Positions 43,671-52,642 of a DNA stretch of 64,000 nucleotides are shown here, in pieces. Each line of letters starts with the position of its first letter. Position 1 is the first letter of the stretch. The position numbers were made by a program, and so were the translations under genes. A model generated the notes under the pieces. The model did no database searches and was not told the origin of the DNA. It was given only the letters and a program-made list of their open reading frames with translations. The stretch spans positions 1 through 64,000 of the forward strand of contig CAIZNN010000102.1 of assembly GCA_903934285.1 (NCBI GenBank), written 5' to 3'. This stretch comes from Akkermansiaceae bacterium. Lineage in GTDB: Bacteria; Verrucomicrobiota; Verrucomicrobiia; Verrucomicrobiales; Akkermansiaceae.

Positions 43671-44582
43671 CTAACCGAGTTGCTGCGGGTATTCGCCGGC
43701 GGCGATGAGGTGTTGGATGGAGGCGACGACGTGCGGTTTGTCGGCGGGGTAGGTGACGCCGAACCAATGACTGGTGGTGGGGATGACGGCGCAATCGGCT
43801 TGGTGGGAGCGGATCAGGTCGTCGACGATGGTGGGGATGTAGTATTCGGATGTTGCGGCGTGGCCGTGGGCGTGGAGGAAGTTGATGAAGCCGGTCTCGA
43901 GTTGCTCGAAGAAACAGCGGGAGAAGGCCCAGAAGTTCATCGACACCGGGCCGGATTCGGCGATGGGCTTGCGCGAGCCGTCGAGGGCGGTGCCGCGCAC
44001 GATGCCATCGGCTTCGCGTTCGATTTTGACGTATTCCTCGACGCCGCTGAGGAGGCCGTTGGCATCGGTGGTGCAGATGCCGCGGTTGACATCGCCGTGG
44101 TCGGAGAGCGTGTTGCCCAAGGGGTAGCCGATCATGGCATAGTGGGCCTTGTCATCGGCGGCGGCACTCTGGCTGAGGAAATTCGCGGCGCGTTGATAGG
44201 CATCGCGGCCGTAGAAGTCGTCGGCATTGATGACGGCGAAGGGCTCGTTGACCACGGCGCGGGCGGCGCGCACGGCATGGGTGGTGCCCCACGGCTTGCT
44301 GCGGCCGGCGGGCACGCTGAACGGTGCGGGCAAATCGTCAAGGCGCTGGAACGCGTAGGCCACCTCGATGCGCCCGGCAAAGCGGGAACCGATGCCATGT
44401 TGGAAGGCCTCGGCGAAATCCTCGCGGATGATGAAGACGACGCGGCCAAAGCCGGCCCGGATCGCATCAAAGACCGAGTAGTCGAGGACGGTTTCGCCAT
44501 TGGGACCCATCGGGTCGATTTGCTTGAGGCCGCCGTAGCGGGAGCCCATGCCGGCGGCGAGGACGAGGAGGGTGGGTTGCAT
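43671..44582 (-). CDS. NDP-sugar nucleotidyltransferase
   Basis: A 303-residue GT-A fold nucleotidyltransferase. The nucleotide-binding start is 'PTLLVLAAGMGSRYGGLKQIDPMGPNGETVLDYSVFDA'. The metal-binding Asp region is 'EPFAVINADDFYGRDAY', and 'GTTHAVRAARAVV' is the base-recognition segment. It activates a sugar phosphate to an NDP-sugar; the specific sugar is not readable. Downstream on the same strand lies the sugar epimerase, separated by the heptamer array. Confidence 0.85.
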   Translation of the reverse strand: MQPTLLVLAAGMGSRYGGLKQIDPMGPNGETVLDYSVFDAIRAGFGRVVFIIREDFAEAFQHGIGSRFAGRIEVAYAFQRLDDLPAPFSVPAGRSKPWGTTHAVRAARAVVNEPFAVINADDFYGRDAYQRAANFLSQSAAADDKAHYAMIGYPLGNTLSDHGDVNRGICTTDANGLLSGVEEYVKIEREADGIVRGTALDGSRKPIAESGPVSMNFWAFSRCFFEQLETGFINFLHAHGHAATSEYYIPTIVDDLIRSHQADCAVIPTTSHWFGVTYPADKPHVVASIQHLIAAGEYPQQLG

Positions 44583-44640
44583 CGGGTGGCAGTTAGAGGT
44601 TAGGGGGTATCAGTTATTGGGAAGAAGACGCAAGACACGA

Positions 44641-44877
44641 TCACGGGTGCGCCGGCGCGGGGGCGGGCTTGGCCGGCGCGGGGGCGGGCTTGGCCGGCGC
44701 GGGGGCGGCGGGTGGGGTGTTAGGGGCCGGGGTGGTTCGTGCGGGAGTGAGCGCCGAGGTGTGGGTGTCCTTGCGGGTGAACTCGGCGGAGTAGCTCAGA
44801 TACCAGAGCAGGGCGCCGGCCCCGAAGATGGTGAGGAACACGAGCAGGATGAAGCTGAGACTGAAAAAGGATTTCAT
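44641..44877 (-). CDS. Small single-TM protein with Pro/Ala/Lys tail
   Basis: A 78-residue protein. The N-terminal helix 'FFSLSFILLVFLTIFGAGALLWYLSY' spans the membrane. The rest is a disordered Thr/Pro/Ala tail ending in repeats of 'PAPAKPA', encoded by 18-bp DNA repeats. Small membrane proteins of this kind are common and uncharacterised. It lies 42 bases after the GH172-type gene and 58 bases before the nucleotidyltransferase, so it may be part of the same transcript. Confidence 0.6.
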   Translation of the reverse strand: MKSFFSLSFILLVFLTIFGAGALLWYLSYSAEFTRKDTHTSALTPARTTPAPNTPPAAPAPAKPAPAPAKPAPAPAHP

Positions 44878-44919
44878 GCGGGGGAGTGAAGGGGATTGGG
44901 CCTGGAAAAGCCAGCTCCT

Positions 44920-47568
44920 TCAAGAGTGGGTGATTTTGAGACGGATGAATCGTTTGGCGGCGCCACTGATGGGAGTGGTGTCGGTGGCTTCGAAATGGGA
45001 GGCGGTGTTGGCGGTGATGGTGGAAGGGAACCAATTGGCTAGATTTGCGGAAACTTCCGCGTCCCAGCTCACGCCGGTAGCGGCCAGGTTTTTGGTGGCG
45101 GCAAGCGTGAGATATTGGGCTCTGGAGGTTGTAATGGCAACGGGCATGGTGCTGGCAACCGCCGGATCGAGCCCCAGCGCGTATTCCACCAGGGTGGGAA
45201 TGCCATCACCATCGGGATCCCCATCGTCGGCGGCACCAAGTGCCAGACCATGGGTCGTTTTCCATTGCTGGTAGGCCGAGAGAGTCGCCGCCTGGCCGAT
45301 GCCATCGGGCACCGAGATGGTGGCCCGCAGCACCGACTCGTCGGCGGCGAGGGTGCCGCCGTGGTTGCCCAGCACAAAATCCACGGTGCTGCCCGCCTGG
45401 ACGGTGGTTTCGAAGTTGAAGAACGATTCCGGCAAAATGCCGCTGCTGGCCGACGCTGCCACCGCGTACTTTTCGATGCCATTGACGAGGATATGGAAGT
45501 CCACGCTATCGCCATTGGGCACCAGATCGCGGATCGAACCATTGATGTTGATCGTGCCGGCGGAACTCGCGTCGGCGGTCCAGCGCGCGGTGGCGTAGGT
45601 GAATTTTGTCAGGGTGCCGCTCATATTGCCCCCGGGGTGCAACGCGATCTCGTCATTGCGCACAAAGACACCATCGCTGAAGATCGCGGCCTTGCCGATG
45701 GCCGGCAGATTGAATCCACTGGCGCCGCTAACGCCCAGCCCGGTATTGCCCGCGTTGCCCACGGTCATTTTCGCGAGATCGTCCCAAGCAGTCCCTTGTC
45801 CGCTTGCGGTATTGAGCAGCATCTGATTTGAGCCGACAAACTTCCATTGGCCGTTGCCGTTGTAGGTCGTGCTGTTGATGGCGGCGTCCACCCCGTCGCG
45901 CACGTTGGCGACCGTCTTCCAGGCGGCGCTGCCGGGCATGCCGTACCAGAACGAGGCGGCCTGCCAGGTTTGCGCGCAATCCACATGACTGAGGATTTCC
46001 TGATCGCGCTGCAGCGAGGAGTTGAAGGGGATCGCGTCGAGCCCATTCAAGCGCGAATTGACGGTGGTGCCGATGCCGCGGTTGGCAGCGCCCTGCGGTT
46101 GCCCGAAGAAGGGGTGCGACAATACCGCGTCATTGCCCGCCGCATAGTTGTAGTAGTCTTCCGCGCCGGTGCCGAAGATGCGCGGCAGCCCCTGCGGACT
46201 GCTCGCCGGGGAACTGTCGACCCAGATTTTCTCATCCCCCTCGCCCCACCAGCCGGTCGCTTGGCCGGCCGCTTTGGTTACGGCAAGCGTGTCGCCGAGG
46301 AAGACGCCCTTGCCTTTGACCCGCAAGTAGTTCCAGTCTTGACGCCGCTGGTCCGAGACCCCGGCGGTGATATTCGCCTCGCTGCGGTAGTTGGCGTGGA
46401 AATACATCGAATTGGCGTCCCACGCGTAGTCGCCCTTGTTGGCGGTGAGCGTGGCGGTCAGCTGTTGGGTGCCCTTGTTGACGACGCGAATGTCCATTGC
46501 GTTTTGATAGGGCATGGTCCAATAGGAGGTGAGGGTTTTCGTCGCCGGCTCGACGGTGCGATAGTAATCGCTGATCGGGTTGAGTTGCGCCGGGCCGGTG
46601 CCGAAGAACTGGCCGACGGGCACTTCCACGGTTTTCTGATTGTCGCAGCGGATTTCGAGCACGGTGTTTTGCAGGGCATTGGGCATGTCGGCAGCGTTGA
46701 GGGTCAATTGCAACTTGCGCACCGCGCCGCTGGCACCGTTGAAGAGTGCTTGCGCATACTGGCCGGTGGTTAGGGTGGCGGTTTTGGTGACGGTCCGCAG
46801 GTTCGCGTTGTTCTGCGGCGCGCTGGCCGGGTTCGCCAACCATTGGTTGGTGCTCGCCAGCTTGGCGGCGCTTTGGGCTGGCGTGGTGGCCGCAAACGAA
46901 GTCACCGCCGTGCCTGGCGCATACTTGCGATAGTCGGCGTTGTACCATAAATTCAAGGTCCCGGTGCCGATGTAGGTCACGACGATCTTGTTTTGATAGG
47001 GAATGGGTGCATACAGAAGGTTGGCCGGGGTGCCAACCGGGTTGGGGGTGCCCGTTGTGCTCGATAGCGGTGAGCCAAAGCTGGCGTTGGCGCCGAGCAC
47101 CTGGGTCACGTTGCCGGTGAGAATGGAAATCGGGGTCGTGCTGCCGTCGATATAGAACTTCAGGGTGTGGTTGGATATGAAGGTGTCGGCGGTCCAGAGG
47201 CGCACCAGCGCGCCGGCCCCGGTGTCCGACAACAGGATGTTCTCCCCGTTGTAGGTGCCATGAAACTGGCTGAGGTCGTAGTTGGCGAACCACGCGGCCC
47301 AGTCCGCGGTGCTGGGCCCGACGTCCGAAAGCGGATCGTGGCTGTCCGAGGCAAACAGTCCGTATGCGGGGAATTGCGCCAAGCTGTCCCGGTTGATCAT
47401 CTCGTCCAATAAGCCGTCGAAGGTGACCGCGCCGCGCACGTCGGATTTCGACCAGCACAATAACGCGATGCAGACGCAACCCGCCCGCCAAAAGTGGCTG
47501 CTGGGAAACTGCTGTTGTGGTGACGGCCGGTGGCCGGACCGGCGGTTGTTGGGGGCTTGGTTTTGCAT
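44920..47568 (-). CDS. Secreted DUF2961/GH172-family glycoside hydrolase
   Basis: An 882-residue secreted enzyme. An N-terminal basic stretch and hydrophobic segment (AGCVCIALLCWSKSDVRGA) act as the signal. The two DUF2961/GH172 beta-jelly-roll domains cover about 50-510; the diagnostic block is 'GWWGEGDEKIWVDS' followed about 20 residues later by 'RIFGTGAEDYYNYAAG', which carries the two Glu residues used by characterised GH172 alpha-fructofuranosidases/arabinofuranosidases. A middle beta domain (about 600-760) is unassigned. The end 'DPDGDGIPTLVEYALGLDP' plus 'AKRFIRLKITHS' is the C-terminal module common in secreted verrucomicrobial proteins. It probably cleaves fructan or arabinan-type glycans. 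Confidence 0.82.
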   Translation of the reverse strand: MQNQAPNNRRSGHRPSPQQQFPSSHFWRAGCVCIALLCWSKSDVRGAVTFDGLLDEMINRDSLAQFPAYGLFASDSHDPLSDVGPSTADWAAWFANYDLSQFHGTYNGENILLSDTGAGALVRLWTADTFISNHTLKFYIDGSTTPISILTGNVTQVLGANASFGSPLSSTTGTPNPVGTPANLLYAPIPYQNKIVVTYIGTGTLNLWYNADYRKYAPGTAVTSFAATTPAQSAAKLASTNQWLANPASAPQNNANLRTVTKTATLTTGQYAQALFNGASGAVRKLQLTLNAADMPNALQNTVLEIRCDNQKTVEVPVGQFFGTGPAQLNPISDYYRTVEPATKTLTSYWTMPYQNAMDIRVVNKGTQQLTATLTANKGDYAWDANSMYFHANYRSEANITAGVSDQRRQDWNYLRVKGKGVFLGDTLAVTKAAGQATGWWGEGDEKIWVDSSPASSPQGLPRIFGTGAEDYYNYAAGNDAVLSHPFFGQPQGAANRGIGTTVNSRLNGLDAIPFNSSLQRDQEILSHVDCAQTWQAASFWYGMPGSAAWKTVANVRDGVDAAINSTTYNGNGQWKFVGSNQMLLNTASGQGTAWDDLAKMTVGNAGNTGLGVSGASGFNLPAIGKAAIFSDGVFVRNDEIALHPGGNMSGTLTKFTYATARWTADASSAGTININGSIRDLVPNGDSVDFHILVNGIEKYAVAASASSGILPESFFNFETTVQAGSTVDFVLGNHGGTLAADESVLRATISVPDGIGQAATLSAYQQWKTTHGLALGAADDGDPDGDGIPTLVEYALGLDPAVASTMPVAITTSRAQYLTLAATKNLAATGVSWDAEVSANLANWFPSTITANTASHFEATDTTPISGAAKRFIRLKITHS

Positions 47569-47595
47569 GTTTGTTAGGTGTTGGAAATGCGATTG

Positions 47596-48897
47596 TCAGA
47601 TAGGGGAGCCCGCCGCCGGCGCCTCGAGGCGTGCGGCGAAGGCACCGTCGGTGGCGTCGCGGAACGGCAGGGCCTGGCGGGTCGAGTGGAGGGTTAGGGT
47701 GGGGTGGGCGGCGAGGAAGGCCTCGATCTGGCCGAGGTTTTCGGCGTGCTCGAGGGAACAGGTCGAGTACACCAGGCGGCCGCCGGGTTTGAGGCAGGGC
47801 AGGGCGTGTTCAAGGATTTGGCGCTGGGTGAGGACGAGCGCGGCGATGTCCGGCACTTGCAGGCGCCAGCGGGCATCGACGCGGCGGCGCAGCACCCCGG
47901 TGTTGGAGCAGGGGACGTCGAGGAGGATGCCATCAAACGCGCCATGCCATTCGGGCGGGGCCGGCTGGGTCCAATCGTGGACGGCAATGGTGGCGTCTGC
48001 GGCGTTGAGGCGCGCGAGGTTTTGGCGCAGGCGGGGCAGGCGCTTTTCGTTAGAGTCGGTGCCGGTCAGGGATTGGGCGCTGCCCAGCGCGGCGGCAATC
48101 AAAAACGCCTTGCCCCCGGGCGCGGCGCAGGCGTCGAGGATGCGCTCGCCGGGTCGCGGGTCTAATAAATCGACGGCGTGGCGGGTGGCGGGGTCCTGGA
48201 TATAGATGGTGCCGGCGGCCAGCAACGCGGTGGGCAGCGCGCCGTCGAGTTTGTAGAAGCCGGGGGCGTTGGCGACGGGGGTGCCGGGGAGAGCGGCGGG
48301 GGAGGCGGGGAGGGAGGGAGACACGCGGGCTGAAGCCCGCGCTCCATCATGCGACACGAGCGGGTTGAGGCGGAAGAAGGTTTCGGCGGGTTGGTTGTTC
48401 CACTCCATCAGGGCGAGGGTGTCGGCTTTGCCAAAGGCGCTCTTCCAACGGTTGTACAGCCAGTCCGGATGCGAGTGGCGCACCGCGGGGGGCAGGTCGG
48501 GCAGCTCGTCTAACAACCGCTTGCGGGACGTGGTGGCGCGGCGCAGCACGGCATTGATCAGGCTGCGCACGTTGGCTTTGCCGGCTTCCACGGTTTCGTT
48601 GACCGCGGCGTGGTCGGGCAGATTGAGAATGAGCAGTTGGCAGAGGCCGACGCGCAGGACATCGCGGGTTTCCGGATCGAGTTTGCCATCGCGGAGTTTG
48701 CCGATCCAGTGGTCTAACAAGCGCCGGTGGCGCAGCACGCCGAAGAGGATGGCTTGCAGCAAGCCGCGGTCCGGCGAGGAGAGTTTGCGGCGCTGGGCGT
48801 GGCGTTCGATGAGGCTTTCGGCGTAATCGTGGCCTTGCGCCCACGCGTGGAGGGCGGAAACGGCGGCTTGGCGGACATGGAAGTTTTTGGCGGGCAT
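47596..48897 (-). CDS. rsmB: 16S rRNA (cytosine-C5) methyltransferase RsmB/Sun
   Basis: A 433-residue methyltransferase that methylates C967 of 16S rRNA (E. coli numbering). The NusB-like N-terminal RNA-binding domain (about 1-135) is followed by the Rossmann catalytic domain: SAM motif 'ERILDACAAPGGKAFLIAAAL', catalytic Cys motif IV 'GILLDVPCSNTGVLRRRVDARW' and motif VI 'RLVYSTCSLEHAEN'. Between them lies an odd insertion, 'SHDGARASARVSPSLPASPAA', encoded by a dispersed palindromic repeat that has entered in frame at 48321-48345. It sits in a linker, so the enzyme is probably still active. Confidence 0.92.
   Translation of the reverse strand: MPAKNFHVRQAAVSALHAWAQGHDYAESLIERHAQRRKLSSPDRGLLQAILFGVLRHRRLLDHWIGKLRDGKLDPETRDVLRVGLCQLLILNLPDHAAVNETVEAGKANVRSLINAVLRRATTSRKRLLDELPDLPPAVRHSHPDWLYNRWKSAFGKADTLALMEWNNQPAETFFRLNPLVSHDGARASARVSPSLPASPAALPGTPVANAPGFYKLDGALPTALLAAGTIYIQDPATRHAVDLLDPRPGERILDACAAPGGKAFLIAAALGSAQSLTGTDSNEKRLPRLRQNLARLNAADATIAVHDWTQPAPPEWHGAFDGILLDVPCSNTGVLRRRVDARWRLQVPDIAALVLTQRQILEHALPCLKPGGRLVYSTCSLEHAENLGQIEAFLAAHPTLTLHSTRQALPFRDATDGAFAARLEAPAAGSPI
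48321..48345. repeat. Palindromic repeat (family A, copy 2), inside rsmB
   Basis: ACAC-GCGGGC-TGAA-GCCCGC-GCTCC, the same layout as copies at 2531 and 51284 but with different stem bases. It is translated in frame as part of the RsmB linker. Confidence 0.8.
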
Positions 48898-48915
48898 AAG
48901 GGGAAAATGGGACCT

Positions 48916-49746
48916 TCAGGGGATGCTAACCGGTTGGATTTCCCTTTGGGTGAAGCGCACCACGGTGGTGTAGGTGTCCTTTTCGCGGGCGGTGCCCAAC
49001 AGGACGCTGCCGCCGCCTTCGAGGCGCCACAGGTGGGTGGCGAGGAACGCGCCGTCGGTTAGATCGGTGGGCGGCGGGTACTTGGCGTCTTGAAGAGGCG
49101 GGCCGTAGAGGGTGGCGAGCAGTTTGGCGAAGTCCTCGAGGCAGGCCTTGAGGCGGGTCGGGTAGGCGGTGGCGGGCAGCGGTTGGGTTTGCAGCGAGAC
49201 TTCGCGCATCAGGCCGCCCTCGGACCAATCGAAGAACAACAGGCAGCGCAGCCCGCCGATGTCCTTGCGGGTCTGGAAGGTGCCGTTGAAACCGAGGCGG
49301 CCGAGGAAGGTCTCGTCGACGCTGAGCTCGACGATCTTGCTGGCCTTGAGTTTGGTTAGGACGCGCTGCCGGGTGTCGCCGAAATTGAGGGTGTCGAAGA
49401 CGGCAGTGTTGTCGGGGACGGGTTCGGCGGGTTTGGCATTTGGGCGCGGATGGTTGGCATCGAGCCACTTGAGGTCGTCGGGGTGGACCTTGCCGAGCTC
49501 AAGGGTGAAGACCAGCCCGTCGTTGCGGCGGATGGTGACCTTGCGCTCATCGCGGGAGATGAATTCGCCTTGGACGGTGCGGTCGCCGGCGGGGTTTTTC
49601 CACGGGTGGGGGGCGGCCTGAAGCGGGGCGGCAGCGGCGGCGGCGAGCCACAGCACGGCCGCGAGCTTGAACCCGCAGCCTGCCGCAGGACCCGGCAGTG
49701 CTGTTAGGCTAACCGCAGGTTTGATGGATAGCGGGTAGGCGGGCAT
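48916..49746 (-). CDS. Secreted protein with SHD1-like domain, function unknown
   Basis: A 276-residue secreted protein with a long leader (hydrophobic part 'LAAVLWLAAAAAAPLQA'). Residues 48-95, 'PWKNPAGDRTVQGEFISRDERKVTIRRNDGLVFTLELGKVHPDDLKWL', match the SHD1-like 'W...GR.V.A.fv...g..V.L....G....vpl..LS..D...l' pattern seen in many planctomycete and verrucomicrobial secreted proteins. The rest (about 110-276) is a mixed alpha/beta domain I do not recognise. It follows der on the same strand and precedes rsmB by 18 bases. Confidence 0.7.
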   Translation of the reverse strand: MPAYPLSIKPAVSLTALPGPAAGCGFKLAAVLWLAAAAAAPLQAAPHPWKNPAGDRTVQGEFISRDERKVTIRRNDGLVFTLELGKVHPDDLKWLDANHPRPNAKPAEPVPDNTAVFDTLNFGDTRQRVLTKLKASKIVELSVDETFLGRLGFNGTFQTRKDIGGLRCLLFFDWSEGGLMREVSLQTQPLPATAYPTRLKACLEDFAKLLATLYGPPLQDAKYPPPTDLTDGAFLATHLWRLEGGGSVLLGTAREKDTYTTVVRFTQREIQPVSIP

Positions 49747-49755
49747 GGGTGTGGC

Positions 49756-51153
49756 TCAATGTCCCTGGGGGCGTTCGCGCGGTTCCCATTCGCGGCGGGT
49801 GCGGGAGCGCACCGAGAAGATGATGGGCACGCCGGGGGCGGGATGGGCGGCGCGCATCTGGTTGGTTAGATAGGCTTCATAGCTGTTGGCCATGAGGCGT
49901 TTGTCATTGACGAAGAGGACGATGGTGGGGACAGGGATGATGCTGTATTTCTCGTTGGTGGCGGCGGTGGCGTAGTAGAGTTTGAGGCGGCGGCGCAGTT
50001 TGTTATCGATAGGTGGCGGGGTTTTGTCGAAGGCGGCGTGGAGGATGCGGTTGAGCACGCCGGTGCCGGGGATGTTTTGGGCGCCCTTGCGGATTTTGAG
50101 GGCTTCCTTGAGGACATGGTCCACCGAGCTGCCGGTTTTGGCCGAGCATGCGACAAAGGGCGCGAAGGCGAGAAAGAACAATTCGCGGCGGACGTGTTCG
50201 GCGGCGTGTTCCAAGCGGGCTTTGGCGGGGGTGTCGGGGTGATAGAGGTCGAATTTGTTGAGGGCGATGATGCAGGGTTTTTTTTCCTCGAGAATGAGTT
50301 GGGCGATCTTGCGGTCCTGCGCGGTGACGCCGGTGACCAGATCGATGACGAGCACGCAGAGGTCGGCGCGGCGGATTGCGCGTTCCGAACGCATCGCCGA
50401 GAATACTTCCACCGAATTGTCGCGCTTGCCACGGGGGCGCAAGCCGGCGGTGTCGATCAGGGTGAAGCGCTCGCCTTGGAAGGTGTAGGGCAGGTCGACC
50501 GCATCGCGGGTGGTGCCGGCGATGGTCGAGACGATGGTGCGCTCGTCATGGAGGATGGCGTTGACCAGTGAGGATTTGCCGGCATTGGGCTTGCCGACGA
50601 TGGCGAGCTTGATGCCGACGGCATCGGCGACCTCGGCGATGGCCTCGGTCTCGGCGACCAGCGGGGCGATGGCGGCATCGATTTCGTCGCAGAGGCGGCC
50701 GAAATTGCGGCCGTGTTCGGCGGAGACCAGGATGCTGGAGGTGAAGCCGAGCCGCGCGAAATCCGAGAAGACGGCCTCGTGTTTCGGGTCGTCCACTTTG
50801 TTGATCACCAACAACACCGGCGGCTTGGCCTTGCGCAACTTCTGCGCCAGCGCCTGATCCACCGGCGTCAGTCCGTCCTGGCCATCCACGACTAACAAAA
50901 TCAGGTCGGCCGTTTCCATGGCGATGTCCGCCTCGATGGCGACTTGTGCGCCAAAGCCGTCGTCGATGGTGGCGCCGATGCCGCCGGTATCAATCAGGGT
51001 GCAGGCGTGCACGGTGGCCTTGGAGGGCGCGGCAATCCGGTCGCGGGTGACGCCGGGTTGGTCATGGACGATGGCGATTTTGCGTCCGGCGAGGCGGTTG
51101 AAGAGCGCGGATTTTCCGACATTGGGACGGCCGACGATGGCAACGGTGGGCAT
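49756..51153 (-). CDS. der: Ribosome-assembly GTPase Der (EngA)
   Basis: A 465-residue double-GTPase needed for 50S subunit maturation. The first G domain opens with 'MPTVAIVGRPNVGKSALFNRL', then 'DTGG', 'NKVD'; the second with 'KLAIVGKPNAGKSSLVNAIL', 'DTAGLRPRGK' and 'NKFD'. The C-terminal KH-like domain ends in 'GVPIIFSVRSR', typical of Der. The ATG at 51153 starts the conserved sequence; the 26 upstream codons in the ORF track are Pro/Ser-rich and not conserved. The second GTPase P-loop differs slightly (GKPNAGKSS), within family variation. Confidence 0.96.
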   Translation of the reverse strand: MPTVAIVGRPNVGKSALFNRLAGRKIAIVHDQPGVTRDRIAAPSKATVHACTLIDTGGIGATIDDGFGAQVAIEADIAMETADLILLVVDGQDGLTPVDQALAQKLRKAKPPVLLVINKVDDPKHEAVFSDFARLGFTSSILVSAEHGRNFGRLCDEIDAAIAPLVAETEAIAEVADAVGIKLAIVGKPNAGKSSLVNAILHDERTIVSTIAGTTRDAVDLPYTFQGERFTLIDTAGLRPRGKRDNSVEVFSAMRSERAIRRADLCVLVIDLVTGVTAQDRKIAQLILEEKKPCIIALNKFDLYHPDTPAKARLEHAAEHVRRELFFLAFAPFVACSAKTGSSVDHVLKEALKIRKGAQNIPGTGVLNRILHAAFDKTPPPIDNKLRRRLKLYYATAATNEKYSIIPVPTIVLFVNDKRLMANSYEAYLTNQMRAAHPAPGVPIIFSVRSRTRREWEPRERPQGH

Positions 51154-51283
51154 GGGAGGAGGGGAGGAGGGATGTCGGGGGAGCGGTGAGTGAGGCAGTG
51201 AAGCAGGGGAAGGTCCGGTATTTAGCCGCAAGAGACAAGCGCGGAGAGGGAAAAGAAATGAGGGGCATGGCTTGCGCCCGGGG

Positions 51284-51332
51284 ACACGCCGGCTGGGACC
51301 GGCGCTCCGTGCGCCGGTTGGGGCCGGCGCAC
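51284..51332. repeat. Palindromic repeat (family A, copy 3) plus second hairpin
   Basis: ACAC-GCCGG-CTGGGA-CCGGC-GCTCC at 51284-51308 shares the flanks and layout of the copies at 2531 and 48321. It is followed at once by GTGCGCCGG-TTGGGG-CCGGCGCAC, a perfect 9-bp stem. It lies between der and the tRNA-Asp terminator. Confidence 0.75.
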
Positions 51333-51348
51333 GGGGCAGAGGTAAAGC

Positions 51349-51376
51349 AAAAAACCCCGCCGTTGCGGGCGGGGTT
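51349..51376 (-). terminator. Rho-independent terminator of tRNA-Asp
   Basis: Read on the minus strand: AACCCCGCC-CGCAAC-GGCGGGGTT followed by TTTTGC. It has a nine-bp stem, a six-base loop and a T-run, 15 bases after the tRNA 3' end. Confidence 0.85.
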
Positions 51377-51391
51377 AATTACCGAATGGGA

Positions 51392-51468
51392 TGGCGGAGC
51401 GGACGGGGCTCGAACCCGCGACCTCCAACGTGACAGGCTGGCGCTCTAACCAACTGAGCTACCGCTCC
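51392..51468 (-). tRNA. tRNA-Asp (anticodon GTC)
   Basis: A 77-base cloverleaf on the minus strand. Acceptor GGAGCGG pairs with CCGCTCC, and anticodon stem CCAGC with GTTGG around CTGTCAC (anticodon GTC). The T-loop is TTCGAGC. Unlike the two tRNA-Gln genes here, the CCA end is encoded. A strong terminator follows. Confidence 0.97.
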
Positions 51469-51552
51469 ATCCCCGTTCGGGTGGCGCGCAAGCTAGGGGA
51501 CGATCGGAACCGGTGCAACACCTAATTTGCGAAAAATGCATTTTTTTCCATC

Positions 51553-52479
51553 TCACGAGAGAGCCGCGACTGCGGCGTCGAGTGAGGCGAGGTCGTCGAT
51601 GGAATGGACGGTGAGGTCTTTGTCGATTTTGCCGAGCAAGCCGGCGATGACTTTGCCGGGCCCGAGTTCGAGGAAATGGCGGTGGCCCAACGAGATGAGC
51701 TTGTGGATCGACTCGGTCCAGCGCACCGAGCCGGTGACTTGAGCTTCGAGCGAATGGCGGATTTCGGCCGCCTCGGACACGACGCTGGCGGAGAAATTGC
51801 AGACGACAGGCAAGGTGGGCGTCTGGAGGGCAACGGTGGCGAGTTGCACGGCGAGTTGCTCTTTGGCGCTCTGCATCAAGCGGGAGTGGTAGGCGCCAGC
51901 GACGTTGAGTTTGATGGCACGGCGGATGCCGAAGTCCTTGGCTTTGGCCACGGCGGCATCAATGCCGGCCACCGTGCCGGAAAGCACGATTTGGCCCGGG
52001 GCGTTGAAATTGGCGACATCGACATCAGCGGCTGCGGCCAAGGCGCGGACCTGGTCCTCGTCGCCGCCGATCAGGGCGGCCATGGTCCCTTGGGTGGCGA
52101 GGCAGGCTGCTTCCATGAATTCGCCGCGACGCGCGACGAGGCGCAGGCCGTCGGCGAAAGAAAACGTGCCGGCGGCGACGTGGGCGGTGAATTCGCCGAG
52201 CGAGAGGCCGGCGGTGGCAACGGGTTGGAGTTGGGGCAGGCGTTCGCGGACCAGGGCCAAGGTCATCAGGCCGTGGAGAAAGAGTGCGGGTTGGCAGCGC
52301 GAAGTTTTGGTGAGTTCCACATCAGGGCCTTCAAACATGATCTCGGAGATGGAAAATCCGAGCGCTTCATCGGCTTGGCTGGCGAGACTGCGTGCGGTTG
52401 CGGAGGACTCCGCCAGATCTTTGCCCATGCCCACTCGTTGTGCGCCTTGGCCGGAAAATAAGAGAACAATTTGGCTCAT
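51553..52479 (-). CDS. fabD: Malonyl-CoA:ACP transacylase
   Basis: A 308-residue transacylase that loads malonyl groups onto acyl carrier protein. The start 'IVLLFSGQGAQRVGMGKDL', the nucleophile 'VATAGLSLGEFTAHVAAG' (S93), the substrate Arg in 'VARRGEFMEAA', and 'GAYHSRLMQSAKEQL' with the catalytic His are all present. Length and end are normal for FabD. It stands alone, with no fabH, fabG or acpP next to it. It precedes tRNA-Asp on the same strand. Confidence 0.96.
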   Translation of the reverse strand: MSQIVLLFSGQGAQRVGMGKDLAESSATARSLASQADEALGFSISEIMFEGPDVELTKTSRCQPALFLHGLMTLALVRERLPQLQPVATAGLSLGEFTAHVAAGTFSFADGLRLVARRGEFMEAACLATQGTMAALIGGDEDQVRALAAAADVDVANFNAPGQIVLSGTVAGIDAAVAKAKDFGIRRAIKLNVAGAYHSRLMQSAKEQLAVQLATVALQTPTLPVVCNFSASVVSEAAEIRHSLEAQVTGSVRWTESIHKLISLGHRHFLELGPGKVIAGLLGKIDKDLTVHSIDDLASLDAAVAALS

Positions 52480-52642
52480 GTCGCCGGAGGTCTAGGGCAA
52501 GGCGCGATGCTTGAAAAGGGGGAAATGCGTCCGGGCGGGGCGGGCGATTGGAAATTTCCTCAAAAGCACGCACGAAAGTGGCAACTTTCCGGGAGTTCGC
52601 GGGTTCCGGTAATGAGTTTAGTAAACGAACCATCCATTTGCC

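Noticed and set aside
42360-44603. 747-residue plus-strand ORF
   Set aside because: It is antisense to the epimerase and nucleotidyltransferase genes and crosses the heptamer array; both minus-strand genes have clear family motifs.
46232-47491. 419-residue minus-strand ORF in another frame of the GH172-type gene
   Set aside because: Arg/His/Gln-rich composition typical of an out-of-frame reading; the other frame carries DUF2961 motifs.
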